Source of the DNA: Laspinema sp. D2d
Lineage (GTDB): Bacteria > Cyanobacteriota > Cyanobacteriia > Cyanobacteriales > Laspinemataceae
Length of the DNA stretch: 64,000 nucleotides
Assembly (NCBI RefSeq): GCF_025370755.1
Contig: NZ_JAMXFC010000029.1
Coordinates: forward strand, 1 to 64,000
Reading direction: 5' to 3'
Of this stretch, positions 8,288-17,485 are shown piece after piece (within the stretch, counting starts at the first letter, position 1; the number at the start of each line of letters is the position of its first letter). The translations under genes and the position numbers were made by a program. The notes under the pieces were generated by a model. That model made no database searches and had not been told where the DNA came from. It saw only the letters and a list, made by a program, of their open reading frames with translations.

Positions 8288-9160
8288 ATGTTCTCGATTT
8301 ATATCCTGACCCATAACGAACAAATTGATATTGCTGCTTGCATCGAGTCCGCCATGCTGAGTGATGAGATTATCGTGGTGGACTCGATGTCAAGCGATCG
8401 CACCGTGGAGATTGCCCGTCAGTATCCGGTACAGGTGGTCCAGCATCCCTTTGAAAGTCACGGCAAACAACGGACTTGGATGCTGCAAGAACTGCCCACC
8501 CAGCATGAATGGGTTTATATCCTGGAAGCGGATGAACGCATGACTCCCGAACTCTTTCAGGAATGTCTTGATGCGATCGCCAACCCCGACGAGATCATCG
8601 GTTACTATGTCGCCGAGCGCGTCATGTTTATGAACCAATGGATTCGGTACAGCACCCAATACCCCCGCTATCAACTGCGCCTATTCCGCAAGGATAAGGT
8701 ATGGTTCACGGATTACGGACATACGGAACGGGAAGTCTGTGATGGTCCCACCGGATTTCTCAAAGAAACCTATCCCCACTACACCAGTAGCAAAGGATTG
8801 AGTCGGTGGTTAGACAAACACAACCGCTACTCCACCGATGAAGCGCAAGAAACCCTACGTCAACTGCAAAAAGGAGAAGTCTCCTGGAATAACCTATTCT
8901 TTGGGCGATCGGAAGTGGAAAAACGCAGAGCACTCAAAGATCTCTCCTTGCGTCTGCCCTTTCGTCCTCTGTTGCGCTTTATTTATATGTACTTTATGCT
9001 CGGGGGCATCCTCGATGGACGCGCCGGATTTGCTTGGTGTACCTTACAGGCATTCTATGAATATCTAATCTTGCTCAAAGTGTGGGAACTCCAAAATATG
9101 CCCGCCCCTCAGTTAGACCCGCAACCCAGTAGCAATCCCTCTACATCTAGTCCCTCTTAA
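8288..9160 (+). CDS. Glycosyltransferase family 2 (WaaE/KdtX-like)
   Basis: The 290-residue protein is a family 2 glycosyltransferase of the inverting GT-A type. It begins directly with the nucleotide-binding strand FSIYILTHNEQIDIAACIES. It then shows IIVVDSMSSDRTVEIA, GKQRTWMLQ and YILEADERMTPEL, where LEADE provides the D-x-D-like metal site. The acceptor region contains HYTSSKGLSRWLDKHNRYS, typical of the WaaE/KdtX-like subgroup that glucosylates lipopolysaccharide core. The ATG at 8288 is preferred over 8234 because the fold starts there. There are two hydrophobic stretches near the C-terminus (about 225-265). The acceptor is unknown; a role in surface polysaccharide is likely given hpsJ just upstream. 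Confidence 0.85.
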   Translation: MFSIYILTHNEQIDIAACIESAMLSDEIIVVDSMSSDRTVEIARQYPVQVVQHPFESHGKQRTWMLQELPTQHEWVYILEADERMTPELFQECLDAIANPDEIIGYYVAERVMFMNQWIRYSTQYPRYQLRLFRKDKVWFTDYGHTEREVCDGPTGFLKETYPHYTSSKGLSRWLDKHNRYSTDEAQETLRQLQKGEVSWNNLFFGRSEVEKRRALKDLSLRLPFRPLLRFIYMYFMLGGILDGRAGFAWCTLQAFYEYLILLKVWELQNMPAPQLDPQPSSNPSTSSPS

Positions 9161-9944
9161 TTCTTTGGGGATCCGCACCGCATTCAGTCCGTAGCGCGAT
9201 CGACCGATCAACCCCTAGAGGCCGAGTTGATTTGAGAATCAATCCGCTATCTGGGGGTTTGTCGTTGGGTTTTCTGGACTGACAAGTACCGGACTCCGTT
9301 TCCAGTCAGCCACACAATTTTTTCAATAGACTTCTTGCAAAATTCTTTGAAAGCCCCCAGTAACTAAACATTTATTCCGCTGGCTTCCCCCGATAAATAA
9401 ACATTTATTCCTCTAGCTTCCCCCTTAAGAAGGGGGACGGGAGGGGGATCTAAGGGGGACAGGAGGGGGATAATCAGGGGGGTTAGGGGGATCAATCCGG
9501 ATTTTTGCAAGAGGTCTAATCCAGGTCCAGGACATTTGGCAATAATTCTTTACAATTTACGACAGAAGCGCCTGAGTTGAACTTGACACTTTCTTTGCTC
9601 AGGGCGCAGGGTATAGTATCAGAAGATACTCCATGCTTTTTCCGTTTCTGTAGAGAAACCGAGACCGATTCAGCCTTGGCTCCCTGAAACTGACTCAGGG
9701 GCGAAACAGCCTGTAAGAGTGCTAACCGAAAAAATCCGGGTTTTGTGGCGACTCATTCTCTGTGCCATCCCTCGCCGTTGCTGACTCTGCCAGGGGATTT
9801 TGGGGATTTTCGGGAAAGGATAAGGATAGGTGGCTGGACTCAGACGGTTTTTTGGAGACCGAAAATGATACCGTTTGTTGATAATCAAGCCGTTACAAGT
9901 AGCGATCGCGTAATGTTTCCGAACACAAGGAGAGTGGGTGAGCT
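9161..9944. other. Long intergenic region carrying a MITE
   Basis: These 784 bp hold the 192-bp MITE at 9327-9518. To its right, 9583-9617 has a TTGACA and a TATAGT, but 23 bp apart, too far for a normal promoter. A small stem (CCCTGA / TCAGGG, about 9682-9701) precedes the DUF502-nusB genes. Short open frames at 9670-9888 (minus) and 9745-9948 (plus) overlap each other and look random. Confidence 0.5.
9327..9518. mobile_element. TAGAC-ended MITE, long form
   Basis: The element begins TAGACTTCTTGCAAAATTCT and ends with the inverted counterpart GGATTTTTGCAAGAGGTCTA, giving terminal inverted repeats of about 20 bp. Between them are GGGGGATC-type G-rich stretches and two copies of AACATTTATTCC. 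It is flanked by A/T bases consistent with a TA target. No transposase is encoded, so it would depend on one supplied elsewhere. Related copies lie at 15280-15566 and 46317-46397. Confidence 0.85.
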
Positions 9945-10679
9945 GTGATCCAACGCCTTAAACAAGACTTAAAAAATGACCTGATTGCGGGACTGCTGGT
10001 GATCATTCCCCTAGCAACCACGATCTGGCTGACGATTACGATCGCTCGATGGGTGATCGATTTCTTGACCAGTATTCCCAAGCAGCTTAATCCCTTCGAT
10101 AACCTTCACCCGATTTTAGTCAACCTGATTAACTTAGGCGTCGGGTTGGCGGTTCCCCTCCTGAGTATTTTGCTGATTGGGTTGATGGCACGCAACATCG
10201 CCGGACGATGGTTGCTGGACTTAGGGGAACGCGTGCTGCAAGCGATTCCCCTAGCGGGCTCGGTTTATAAAACCCTTAAGCAAATTTTAGAAACTGTCCT
10301 CAAAGATTCTAATGGGAAATTTCGACGGGTGATTTTAGTCGAGTATCCGCGCAAAGGAATTTGGGCGATCGCCTTCGTGACTGGGGGTGTCGCTACGGAA
10401 ATCCAATCCCAACTATCCGGGGGAATGGTCAGTGTTTTTATTCCCACCACACCGAACCCAACCAGTGGGTGGTATGCTGTCGTTTCTGAAGAAGAAGTTG
10501 TCAATTTGTCCATGTCCGTGGAAGATGCCTTTAAAATCATCGTCTCGGGTGGGATTGTTAGCCCGCCTATGACTGGACCCTTGCCCCTGCCTCCATCGAG
10601 CGATCGCAAGCTACAGGAACTCCGAACAGAGGTCAAACGGCAGACCCTCGTTTCTGAAGAAGAAAAAGAATATATCTAA
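9945..10679 (+). CDS. DUF502 family membrane protein
   Basis: This 244-residue protein belongs to DUF502, widespread in cyanobacteria and related to plant COV (continuous vascular ring) proteins. Two membrane helices are visible: residues 13-35 (DLIAGLLVIIPLATTIWLT) and about 60-82 (LGVGLAVPLLSILLIGLMA). A soluble domain follows, with the family features IPLAGSVYKTLKQ, YPRKGIWAIAFVTG and FIPTTPNPTSGWY. The start is a GTG at 9945, since the helix-preceding sequence begins right there and no ATG fits. nusB follows after 26 bp, so the two are likely co-transcribed. The biochemical function is not known. Confidence 0.9.
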   Translation: MIQRLKQDLKNDLIAGLLVIIPLATTIWLTITIARWVIDFLTSIPKQLNPFDNLHPILVNLINLGVGLAVPLLSILLIGLMARNIAGRWLLDLGERVLQAIPLAGSVYKTLKQILETVLKDSNGKFRRVILVEYPRKGIWAIAFVTGGVATEIQSQLSGGMVSVFIPTTPNPTSGWYAVVSEEEVVNLSMSVEDAFKIIVSGGIVSPPMTGPLPLPPSSDRKLQELRTEVKRQTLVSEEEKEYI

Positions 10680-10705
10680 ACCCACCCAAGTTAACTCCTC
10701 GCCTT

Positions 10706-11335
10706 ATGAAAGCTCAAAGAGTCGCTCGTGAACTCGCCCTGCTGAGTATGAGTCAGCTCAGTTCCAACCTGGAAAAACTTAGCGCTCAACAACTCTCCGA
10801 TCTAGTCCTCGCTGCGGTTCGCGCCCTCACCAATGAAGTCCACGATATCCTAGAAACCGCTGCTGCCGAACTCAAACGCAGCAACGATCGCCTGTTAGGG
10901 AGCGAAATTCAAGCTACCACGGTGCAAAGTTCTCGCACAATGGTTTACGAAGCCGTAGAACTCACCCAAACCGCCATTAACCGCGTGGCAATGGCAATGG
11001 AATTGCCAGAGTTTCTGCAACTGACCAACCAAAAAGAAGTTAAGGCGTACACCCTAGAAACCCTAACGCTCGTTAACGCCCATCGCGAAGAAATTGACGC
11101 TATCCTCCAACAGGCGATCGTCAATTGGCAACTCAATCGGATTGCTCGTATCGATCGCGATATCCTGCGAATTGCGGTAGCTGAAATGCGCTATCTCGGA
11201 CTCCAGGAACGCATCGCCATCAATGAAGCAGTTGAATTAGCCAAACGCTATAGCGGTGAAGATGGCTATCGCTTTGTCAATGGCGTCTTGCGTCGGGTCA
11301 CCGAACAGTTTCATGAAACGGTGTCCCAAGAATAA
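10706..11335 (+). CDS. nusB: Transcription antitermination factor NusB
   Basis: NusB binds boxA RNA with NusE (ribosomal protein S10) and promotes antitermination in rRNA operons. The protein is 209 residues, longer than the roughly 140 of Escherichia coli but normal for cyanobacteria, which carry an inserted helical region (about residues 25-85). The typical N-terminus KAQRVARELALLSMSQ and the C-terminal core IARIDRDILRIAVAEMRYL, INEAVELAKRYSGEDGYRFV and NGVLRRV are present. It lies 26 bp after DUF502 and 132 bp before ftsY on the same strand, so the three probably form a transcription unit. Confidence 0.95.
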   Translation: MKAQRVARELALLSMSQLSSNLEKLSAQQLSDLVLAAVRALTNEVHDILETAAAELKRSNDRLLGSEIQATTVQSSRTMVYEAVELTQTAINRVAMAMELPEFLQLTNQKEVKAYTLETLTLVNAHREEIDAILQQAIVNWQLNRIARIDRDILRIAVAEMRYLGLQERIAINEAVELAKRYSGEDGYRFVNGVLRRVTEQFHETVSQE

Positions 11336-11467
11336 TCTATTCCCCGGTGCTTCAAAACCGGACTGTGCCTATTCTGGACTCGGGAGTAAAACCCGAACCC
11401 TTGGGCTTCAAAAATCTCTCCCCGACCCTCTAAAATAGTCGGCAAAGCTCTCTTGCTGGTAAGTGCT

Positions 11468-13123
11468 ATGGTGTTTAATTGGTTCCGCCGTCAGTTCAAC
11501 GAAAAAGAACAAAAACAAGAACAAGAACAGGCAATAAACCCGACTGCAAAGCAGCCGGAATCTGATGCTGAGGAAACGACCCCAGAAGTTGCCGAAGATT
11601 ACCTGAACTGGGCTAAAGCTGCTTATCAAAATATTCAAAAGCAACAGGTTTCTTCTTTGGAAGAACCTGTTGCTGAGGAAGAATTGGAAGCTGAGGGAGA
11701 ACCGGGAGAACTGGAGGCTGAGGGAGAACTGGGAGAACTGGAGGCTGAGGGAGAACTGGGAGAACTGGAGGCTGAGGGAGAACTGGAAGAGCCGGAAGCT
11801 GAGGGAGAACTGGAAGAGCCGGAAGCTGAGGGAGACACGGAAGCTGAGGGAGAAACGGAACCCGAGGCAGTTCCAGAGGAGGTTATAGAACCAGCAACGG
11901 CTCTTGCTATCGAAACCTCAGAAGCAACGGAAATCTCAGAAGCAGAGGCTCCAGCACCGGCTCCGGTATCATTCCTGGCACGAGCAGAGGCGGAACGACA
12001 GGCGAGAATGCAGCGGTTAGAGGAAACGGCTGTGGAGGCCCCGATAGAGGAGGACTTCAGACGGACCTCGACCCCGGGACAAGGGGAGATTGAAGGGACA
12101 GAAATTCCCGGACTGGCGTTTGATGAGGGCTTTTTGTGGTCAGCGGAAGTGCTGGCGGCACAAGGACGCCGTGCCGATGAGGTTTCCATTGAAGAAATTA
12201 CCTGGTTGCAGAAGTTACGCCAGGGGTTGGATAGAACCCGCCGGAGTTTAATTAACCAACTGCGGGCGATCGTGGGACAGGGGCCGCTGAATAAAGCAGC
12301 GGTGATGGAAATTGAAACGGCCCTGTTGCAGGCAGATGTCGGGGTGGAGGCGACGGAATTGATTATTGAGGCCCTCCAGCAGAAGTTAAAAGAAGAGGCA
12401 CTTCCCCCAGCAGAGGCGATCGCCTACCTGAAAAAAATCCTCCGGGAAATGCTCGATCGCCCCTTTCAGGAAAAATACAATGCCAACTTTGTCCCGGAGA
12501 AAGAAACCCTGAATATTTGGGTGATTGCTGGGGTCAATGGGGCGGGTAAAACCACCACCATCGGTAAAATTGCCCACCTCTCCAAACAATCGGGTTATAA
12601 AACCCTGATTGCCGCAGCCGATACCTTCCGCGCCGCTGCCGTCGAGCAAGTCAAGGTGTGGGGAAGCCGCGCCGATGTGGAAGTGATTGCTAACCCGGTG
12701 AAAAATTCCGACCCCGCAGCGGTGGTCTTTGATGGGATTTCAGCCGCCCAAGCCCGGGGCACAGAACTGCTATTGGTGGATACTGCCGGACGTCTCCAGA
12801 ATAAAAAGAATCTGATGGACGAATTGGCAAAAATCCGTAGAATCGTGGATAGAAAAGCACCCGATGCAGTGGTAGAATCACTGCTGGTTTTGGATGCAAC
12901 TCTGGGACAAAACGGCCTCCGTCAAGCTCAAGTGTTTTCGGAAGCGATTAATTTGAGTGGAGTCATCTTGACAAAATTGGATGGAACTGCTAAAGGTGGC
13001 ATAGCCTTGGCGATCGTGCAGCAGATGGGATTACCCATCCGCTTTATCGGAGCCGGGGAAGGAATCGAAGACCTGCGCCCCTTTTCCAGCTACGAATTTG
13101 TCGAAGCGTTGATTGGTGGCTAG
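11468..13123 (+). CDS. ftsY: Signal recognition particle receptor FtsY
   Basis: FtsY is the membrane-associated GTPase that receives ribosome-nascent-chain-SRP complexes through Ffh. The NG domain fills about residues 235-551 of 551. It carries GVNGAGKTTTIGKIA (P-loop), DTFRAAAVEQ, LLVDTAGRLQNK and TKLDGTAKGG. The N-terminal acidic A region (about 20-190) is unusually long and contains tandem GELGELEAE and GELEEPEAE units encoded by a DNA tandem repeat at about 11690-11850. I chose the ATG at 11468 (MVFNWFRRQF, a basic membrane-targeting start), not a TTG at 11453. The repeats probably vary between strains. Confidence 0.95.
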   Translation: MVFNWFRRQFNEKEQKQEQEQAINPTAKQPESDAEETTPEVAEDYLNWAKAAYQNIQKQQVSSLEEPVAEEELEAEGEPGELEAEGELGELEAEGELGELEAEGELEEPEAEGELEEPEAEGDTEAEGETEPEAVPEEVIEPATALAIETSEATEISEAEAPAPAPVSFLARAEAERQARMQRLEETAVEAPIEEDFRRTSTPGQGEIEGTEIPGLAFDEGFLWSAEVLAAQGRRADEVSIEEITWLQKLRQGLDRTRRSLINQLRAIVGQGPLNKAAVMEIETALLQADVGVEATELIIEALQQKLKEEALPPAEAIAYLKKILREMLDRPFQEKYNANFVPEKETLNIWVIAGVNGAGKTTTIGKIAHLSKQSGYKTLIAAADTFRAAAVEQVKVWGSRADVEVIANPVKNSDPAAVVFDGISAAQARGTELLLVDTAGRLQNKKNLMDELAKIRRIVDRKAPDAVVESLLVLDATLGQNGLRQAQVFSEAINLSGVILTKLDGTAKGGIALAIVQQMGLPIRFIGAGEGIEDLRPFSSYEFVEALIGG

Positions 13124-13782
13124 TATCCAGAGCGAGAATAGAGACATTAAACCTTCAGACTCAACGGGCTGAAGTCATCGGACTGAGGGTTTGAACGCAG
13201 TCTGTCCCGGCAGGTCATTCGCCCGCCGGGTAGAGTCTGGTTTTGAGGAATGGGTGATAACCAGTTGCACAAATTAGCGATCGCTAATTTGAAGGAATCG
13301 AGTTGGGAAAACCCCCCCATCAGTGGATTGGCAGCGCATATAAATAGCGCTATCATGAATCCACTTTAAGGCGAGATTTGTAGAAATCTGGATTGATGCT
13401 TCGTGCAGTCAGCTTAGGGCTGAGGAATCATCTCACTGAAGCCGCCTGCTTGAGAGAAAATCAGTCCATCCCCGCGATCCGCATCGGAGATCGATCGTGT
13501 GAGTTTTTTCCAACCCACTCAAGATACTGGGGAGACTGCCCCAGATGCCAACCCCTCGAATTTCGACCTTTTGCCGCGAATATTATCTTGCAACCGAGTT
13601 CAAATCCGGTGCATAAGGGTTAATTTAGAAGCGCTTTAACATCCTGAGCCCTTAAACAATCCATAAGGGCGATCGCCAAACCCAATTGGCAGCTATTCTT
13701 TAACACCAGATTCTGTGGTGTGGGGTAATTTCTACCCCAAAACAAAAGATATAATCACTCCCGCTGGAGCGAGCTTGACTCA
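13124..13782. other. Structured non-coding region before the SpoIIE phosphatase
   Basis: These 659 bp have no supported gene but several foldable segments. There is a perfect 20-bp palindrome centred on HIP1 at 13271-13290. A two-step hairpin lies at 13322-13365 (AGTGGATT / AATCCACT enclosing AGCGC / GCGCT). A CTGGGG / CCCCAG stem lies at 13527-13544. Sequence near 13590 (GTTCAAATCC) resembles a tRNA T-loop, but no cloverleaf can be drawn. The region could be a long structured 5' leader or a small RNA gene. Confidence 0.5.
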
Positions 13783-15240
13783 ATGACTTCTTTGCCTCTC
13801 CCTCGACAGCCCTTTCAGCCAGATGTACCCGACAACGGCAGCGCATCCGCAGACGTCACCCCCGTCTTTGCCCTCAAAGAACTGGTGGCTCGTTTGCATC
13901 GGGAACAAAAGAAAGTCCAAGATTTGCTGTCATCCTTGGGATTTGCCCTCCGTAGCTTTAACAATTTAAATCAGTTCTTAGAGTTGATTCCTCTGGTGGC
14001 AAGTCGGGTCACCGATGCTGATGGGGGAGCACTGATCCTGTTTAAACCCAATGGTCAAGTGAGGTTACAGCAACTTCACTGCCAAGATGGTCACGAATGT
14101 CATGATATTCGGCAGGCATTAGAAAACCTGACTCGTCAAATCATGGATGATTCTAACCTGGCCGCCGCCAGCCTGCCGCCCTCAGCGTTAGATTATCAAG
14201 TTAGCCCTTACCTGGGGTCAGACGTGCAGTTATTTGGCACGGCTATTTTAGTTAAAAATACGGAACGCGGTCGCTTGTATGTGTTCAGTCGAGACCCGGA
14301 CTATACTTGGACTCCGACGCGCCAGAAGTTAGTTCGGTTAGTGGCGGATCAAACGGCGGTGGCGATCGAAAATGACGAGCTGACCGTAGAATTACGGAAA
14401 AAAGAACGACTGGACCGAGAGTTAGAAATTGGAGCAGAAATCCAACTGCGACTCCTGCCGCGCCAATGTCCGACGATTAACGGCATTGAATTGGCTGCCT
14501 GTTGTGAAACTGCTAGTCGGGTGGGGGGAGACTACTACGATTTTATTCCCACAACCCACGATTTTGCCCAATCTAAAAATCAGGGCGGAAAACCGAACGG
14601 ACGCTGGAGCATCGTCATTGGCGATGTGATGGGGAAAGGGGTTCCTGCCGGGTTGATTATGACCATGACCCGAGGAATGTTACGCGCAGAGGTTCTTAAC
14701 GGTCATTCCCCCTCGCGAATTCTTCAGCATTTGAACCGGGTCATGTATGCGGATTTGGAGAATTCTCATCGGTTTGTTACCCTGTTTTATTCCGAATATG
14801 ACCCTGAAACTCGGATTTTGTCCTATAGCAATGCAGCACATAATCCACCGTTATTGTGGCAGGCATCGACAAGGACGATTCAGCGGTTAGATACCTTGGG
14901 GATGTTGATTGGATTAGACCCGGATACCCAGTATCAAGAAGCACAGATTAAGCTAGAGCCTGGAGATACGCTGATTTATTACACGGACGGGTTTACCGAT
15001 GCCAGTAACCAAGTGGGCGATCGCTTTGATGAGGAAAACCTGACCGCAGCCTTGGAATGGGCTTGTCAACATTATCAAAAACCCCAAGCCATCCTAGAAC
15101 ACCTCTTCGAGCGTGTCGGCCATTTTATCGGCCCCAATACCGAAAATACGGATGATATGACTCTGATTGTCCTGCAAGTCAAGGGGGACGAGGATAGCTC
15201 AAAAAATGGGTCTATGGAGGACAATCTAGGCGGGGTTTGA
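13783..15240 (+). CDS. GAF-domain SpoIIE/RsbU-type protein phosphatase
   Basis: A 485-residue PP2C-type Ser/Thr phosphatase of the SpoIIE/RsbU class with an N-terminal GAF-like sensor (about residues 45-195, including FKPNG and LVADQTAVAIENDEL). The catalytic domain (about 225-475) shows the metal-binding and core motifs GGDYYDFI, IVIGDVMGKGVPAG, YYTDGFTDASN and TDDMTLIVL. Such enzymes dephosphorylate anti-sigma-factor antagonists in partner-switching pathways; the partner genes are not in this window. It follows ftsY by about 660 bp on the same strand. The start MTSLPLPRQPF is the first ATG in the frame and gives a proline-rich N-terminus. The signal sensed by the GAF domain cannot be told from the sequence. 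Confidence 0.9.
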   Translation: MTSLPLPRQPFQPDVPDNGSASADVTPVFALKELVARLHREQKKVQDLLSSLGFALRSFNNLNQFLELIPLVASRVTDADGGALILFKPNGQVRLQQLHCQDGHECHDIRQALENLTRQIMDDSNLAAASLPPSALDYQVSPYLGSDVQLFGTAILVKNTERGRLYVFSRDPDYTWTPTRQKLVRLVADQTAVAIENDELTVELRKKERLDRELEIGAEIQLRLLPRQCPTINGIELAACCETASRVGGDYYDFIPTTHDFAQSKNQGGKPNGRWSIVIGDVMGKGVPAGLIMTMTRGMLRAEVLNGHSPSRILQHLNRVMYADLENSHRFVTLFYSEYDPETRILSYSNAAHNPPLLWQASTRTIQRLDTLGMLIGLDPDTQYQEAQIKLEPGDTLIYYTDGFTDASNQVGDRFDEENLTAALEWACQHYQKPQAILEHLFERVGHFIGPNTENTDDMTLIVLQVKGDEDSSKNGSMEDNLGGV

Positions 15241-15279
15241 AGTGGGGAGGGACGAATCCCCATGATTAGAAAAATTACT

Positions 15280-15566
15280 ACATTCTAAAAAGCCCCCCAG
15301 GAATTAAATATTCATTCCTCTGGCTTCCCCCGATAAATAAACATTGATTCCTCTGGCTTCCCCCTTCTTAAGGGGGACGGGAGGGGGATCTAAGGGCCAC
15401 GGGAGGCGGATCTAAGGGGCACGGGAGGGGGATCTAAGGGGCACGGGAGGGGGGATCAATCCTTTTTTTTGCAATACATCTATTAAACCTCTTGCAAAAA
15501 AAGGATTGATCCCCTGAACCCCCTTTATAAAGCGGGGCTTTTAAAGAATTTTGCAATACATCTATT
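15280..15566. mobile_element. Two abutting TAGAC-type MITE copies
   Basis: The left part (about 15280-15478) is a degraded long-form copy. It has the two AACATTGATTCC-like units and four GGGGGATCTAAGGGGCAC-type units seen in or related to the 9327-9518 element. The right part (about 15484-15566) is a compact copy from AACCTCTTGCAAAAAAAGG to TTTTGCAATACATCTATT. The joint lies in an A/T stretch, suggesting that one element inserted next to or into the other. It fills most of the spacer between the phosphatase gene and the small gene at 15659. Confidence 0.75.
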
Positions 15567-15658
15567 GAAGAATTGCGATCGGGTCGTTTACAGGGTAAAC
15601 TTCATCCGGAATACTGCAAATAACACTCTTCATCCCCTCTCGCGGGTGTCAAAAACTC

Positions 15659-15913
15659 ATGACAATCTGTTTTTCTAGCTTTCACGAATTAATTGCTCCA
15701 TTGGCTATCTCTCCCCACAGCGGAGAAGTCCTCTCCCCGTTGATTGGGGAATCTTTCCGGCAGGCGATCGTTTTGGCGCAACAAGTTAGCGACCCGGATA
15801 TTATGGGTCGAATTAAAAATGCTTGGGATAACTTTGTTGCAACTGGACAAATTTGGGCCTTAATCATTGGTATGGTTCTGGGTTATCTATTTCGGGGATT
15901 CCGAGGCGGTTAA
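15659..15913 (+). CDS. Small membrane protein, hypothetical
   Basis: An 84-residue frame whose C-terminal half is convincing as protein: SDPDIMGRIKNAWDNFVATG followed by one hydrophobic segment (IWALIIGMVLGYLF, about residues 65-79) and a basic end. I do not recognise the family. The first ATG at 15659 has no clear ribosome-binding site; an internal ATG at 15803 would leave a 36-residue single-helix protein. It sits 107 bp before argH on the same strand. It may be a genuine small gene, but the support is moderate. Confidence 0.5.
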   Translation: MTICFSSFHELIAPLAISPHSGEVLSPLIGESFRQAIVLAQQVSDPDIMGRIKNAWDNFVATGQIWALIIGMVLGYLFRGFRGG

Positions 15914-16020
15914 AGTCACGGGTCATTGATCCTGGGTCGGTTCTCAAACGAGAAACAATATCAGGCCGGAAAAGAGCAACAATGTGTTTGTGAGCGAGTT
16001 AAGAAGGCGGTTAATTGACC

Positions 16021-17409
16021 ATGACAGAAGAAAAAACCTGGAGTCAACGATTTGAAGGTGCATTGCATCCGGCGATCGCCCGCTTCAATGCGAGTATCGG
16101 GTTTGATATTCAACTGATTGAGTATGACTTGACCGGATCAATGGCCCATGCAAAAATGCTAGGCAAAACCGGCATTATTTCTCTGGATGAAGCGGACAAG
16201 TTGATTAAGGGACTTGAACAAATTCGTCAAGAATATCGCCAAGGGTTATTTAAACCTGGAATCGATGCGGAAGATGTCCATTTTGCGGTTGAACGTCGCT
16301 TGACGGAACTGGTTGGAGATGTGGGGAAAAAACTCCATACGGCGCGATCGCGAAATGATCAAGTTGGGACGGATACCCGACTTTATCTCCGGGACCAAAT
16401 TCAGCAAATTCAGCAACAAATTCGTGAGTTTCAAAGTGTTTTGCTGGAGTTGGCCGATCGCCATGTGGAAACCTTAATCCCCGGTTATACCCACCTGCAA
16501 CGGGCGCAACCGATTAGTTTAGCCCATCACCTCTTGGCCTATTTTGAAATGGTCCAACGCGATTGGGAACGGTTAGGAGAGGTTTATCAGCGTGTGGATA
16601 TTTGCCCGTTAGGGGCCGGTGCTTTAGCGGGGACAACGTTTCCCATTGATCGCCACTTCTCCGCAGAAGAACTCGGGTTTAGCCGCCCCTATAATAACAG
16701 TTTAGATGCGGTGAGCGATCGCGATTTTGCGATCGAGTTTCTCTGTGCTTCTAGCCTGATTCTCGTCCATCTGAGTCGCTTATCTGAAGAAGTCATCCTC
16801 TGGGCATCGCAAGAATTTAGCTTTATCACCCTAACGGATAGCTGTGCCACAGGTTCCAGCATTATGCCGCAGAAGAAAAACCCGGATGTTCCTGAATTAG
16901 TTCGCGGAAAAACAGGCCGTGTTTTTGGGCATTTGCAAGGAATGTTAGTGTTGATGAAAGGCTTACCTTTAGCCTACAATAAAGACCTGCAAGAAGATAA
17001 AGAATGTCTCTTTGATGCCGTAAAAACCGTCAAAGCTTGCCTAGAAGCGATGACCATTTTAATGAGTGAAGGCATCACATTCCGGGAAGAACGCCTTGCT
17101 GAAGCCGTTGCCGAAGATTTCTCTAATGCCACCGATGTGGCTGACTATTTAGCTGCCAAAGGCGTCCCTTTTCGAGAAGCCTATAATTTGGTCGGAAAAG
17201 TCGTTAAAACCTCTCTATCGGCGGGGAAATTGTTAAAAGATTTAACCCTAGAGGAGTGGAAAGCATTGCATCCCGCCTTTGAGACGGATATTTACGCGGC
17301 GATCGCACCCAAACAAGTCGTTTCCGCCCGCAATAGCTACGGTGGTACCGGATTTGAACAAGTGAGACAAGCTCTAACTGAGGCTAAGATTCGGTTTAAA
17401 CAAGTCTAA
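16021..17409 (+). CDS. argH: Argininosuccinate lyase
   Basis: The last enzyme of arginine biosynthesis, cleaving argininosuccinate to arginine and fumarate in the cytoplasm. The 462-residue protein has normal length and the fumarase/aspartase superfamily features: the signature [12 protein letters not shown] (about residues 280-291), [15 protein letters not shown] (about 109-123), and [17 protein letters not shown]. The ATG at 16021 is preferred over a TTG six bases earlier. A strong rho-independent-type hairpin follows directly (17414-17453). It is the last gene of the co-directional series running from DUF502. Confidence 0.97.
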   Translation: MTEEKTWSQRFEGALHPAIARFNASIGFDIQLIEYDLTGSMAHAKMLGKTGIISLDEADKLIKGLEQIRQEYRQGLFKPGIDAEDVHFAVERRLTELVGDVGKKLHTARSRNDQVGTDTRLYLRDQIQQIQQQIREFQSVLLELADRHVETLIPGYTHLQRAQPISLAHHLLAYFEMVQRDWERLGEVYQRVDICPLGAGALAGTTFPIDRHFSAEELGFSRPYNNSLDAVSDRDFAIEFLCASSLILVHLSRLSEEVILWASQEFSFITLTDSCATGSSIMPQKKNPDVPELVRGKTGRVFGHLQGMLVLMKGLPLAYNKDLQEDKECLFDAVKTVKACLEAMTILMSEGITFREERLAEAVAEDFSNATDVADYLAAKGVPFREAYNLVGKVVKTSLSAGKLLKDLTLEEWKALHPAFETDIYAAIAPKQVVSARNSYGGTGFEQVRQALTEAKIRFKQV

Positions 17410-17413
17410 AACC

Positions 17414-17453
17414 CTGAAAAGCCCTCACTTTAATTTGAGTGAGGGCTTTTCAG
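17414..17453. terminator. Bidirectional hairpin terminator after argH
   Basis: A perfect 16-bp stem (CTGAAAAGCCCTCACT at 17414-17429 with its complement at 17438-17453) closes an 8-base loop. T-rich tracts within the stem lie on both strands. It separates the converging argH and the HEAT-repeat gene at 17486-18088. Confidence 0.9.
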
Positions 17454-17485
17454 ATTGAGCCAGTCTATAGGAGATAAAATAAAAA

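Noticed and set aside
9583-9617. TTGACA and TATAGT as a sigma-70-type promoter
   Set aside because: The spacing is 23 bp rather than 16-18 bp.
11635-12189. Serine/proline-rich frame antisense to ftsY
   Set aside because: It is the reverse translation of the acidic repeat region of ftsY.
13570-13630. Possible tRNA suggested by a T-loop-like GTTCAAATCC
   Set aside because: No acceptor stem, anticodon stem or D-arm can be paired in the 70-90 bases before it.
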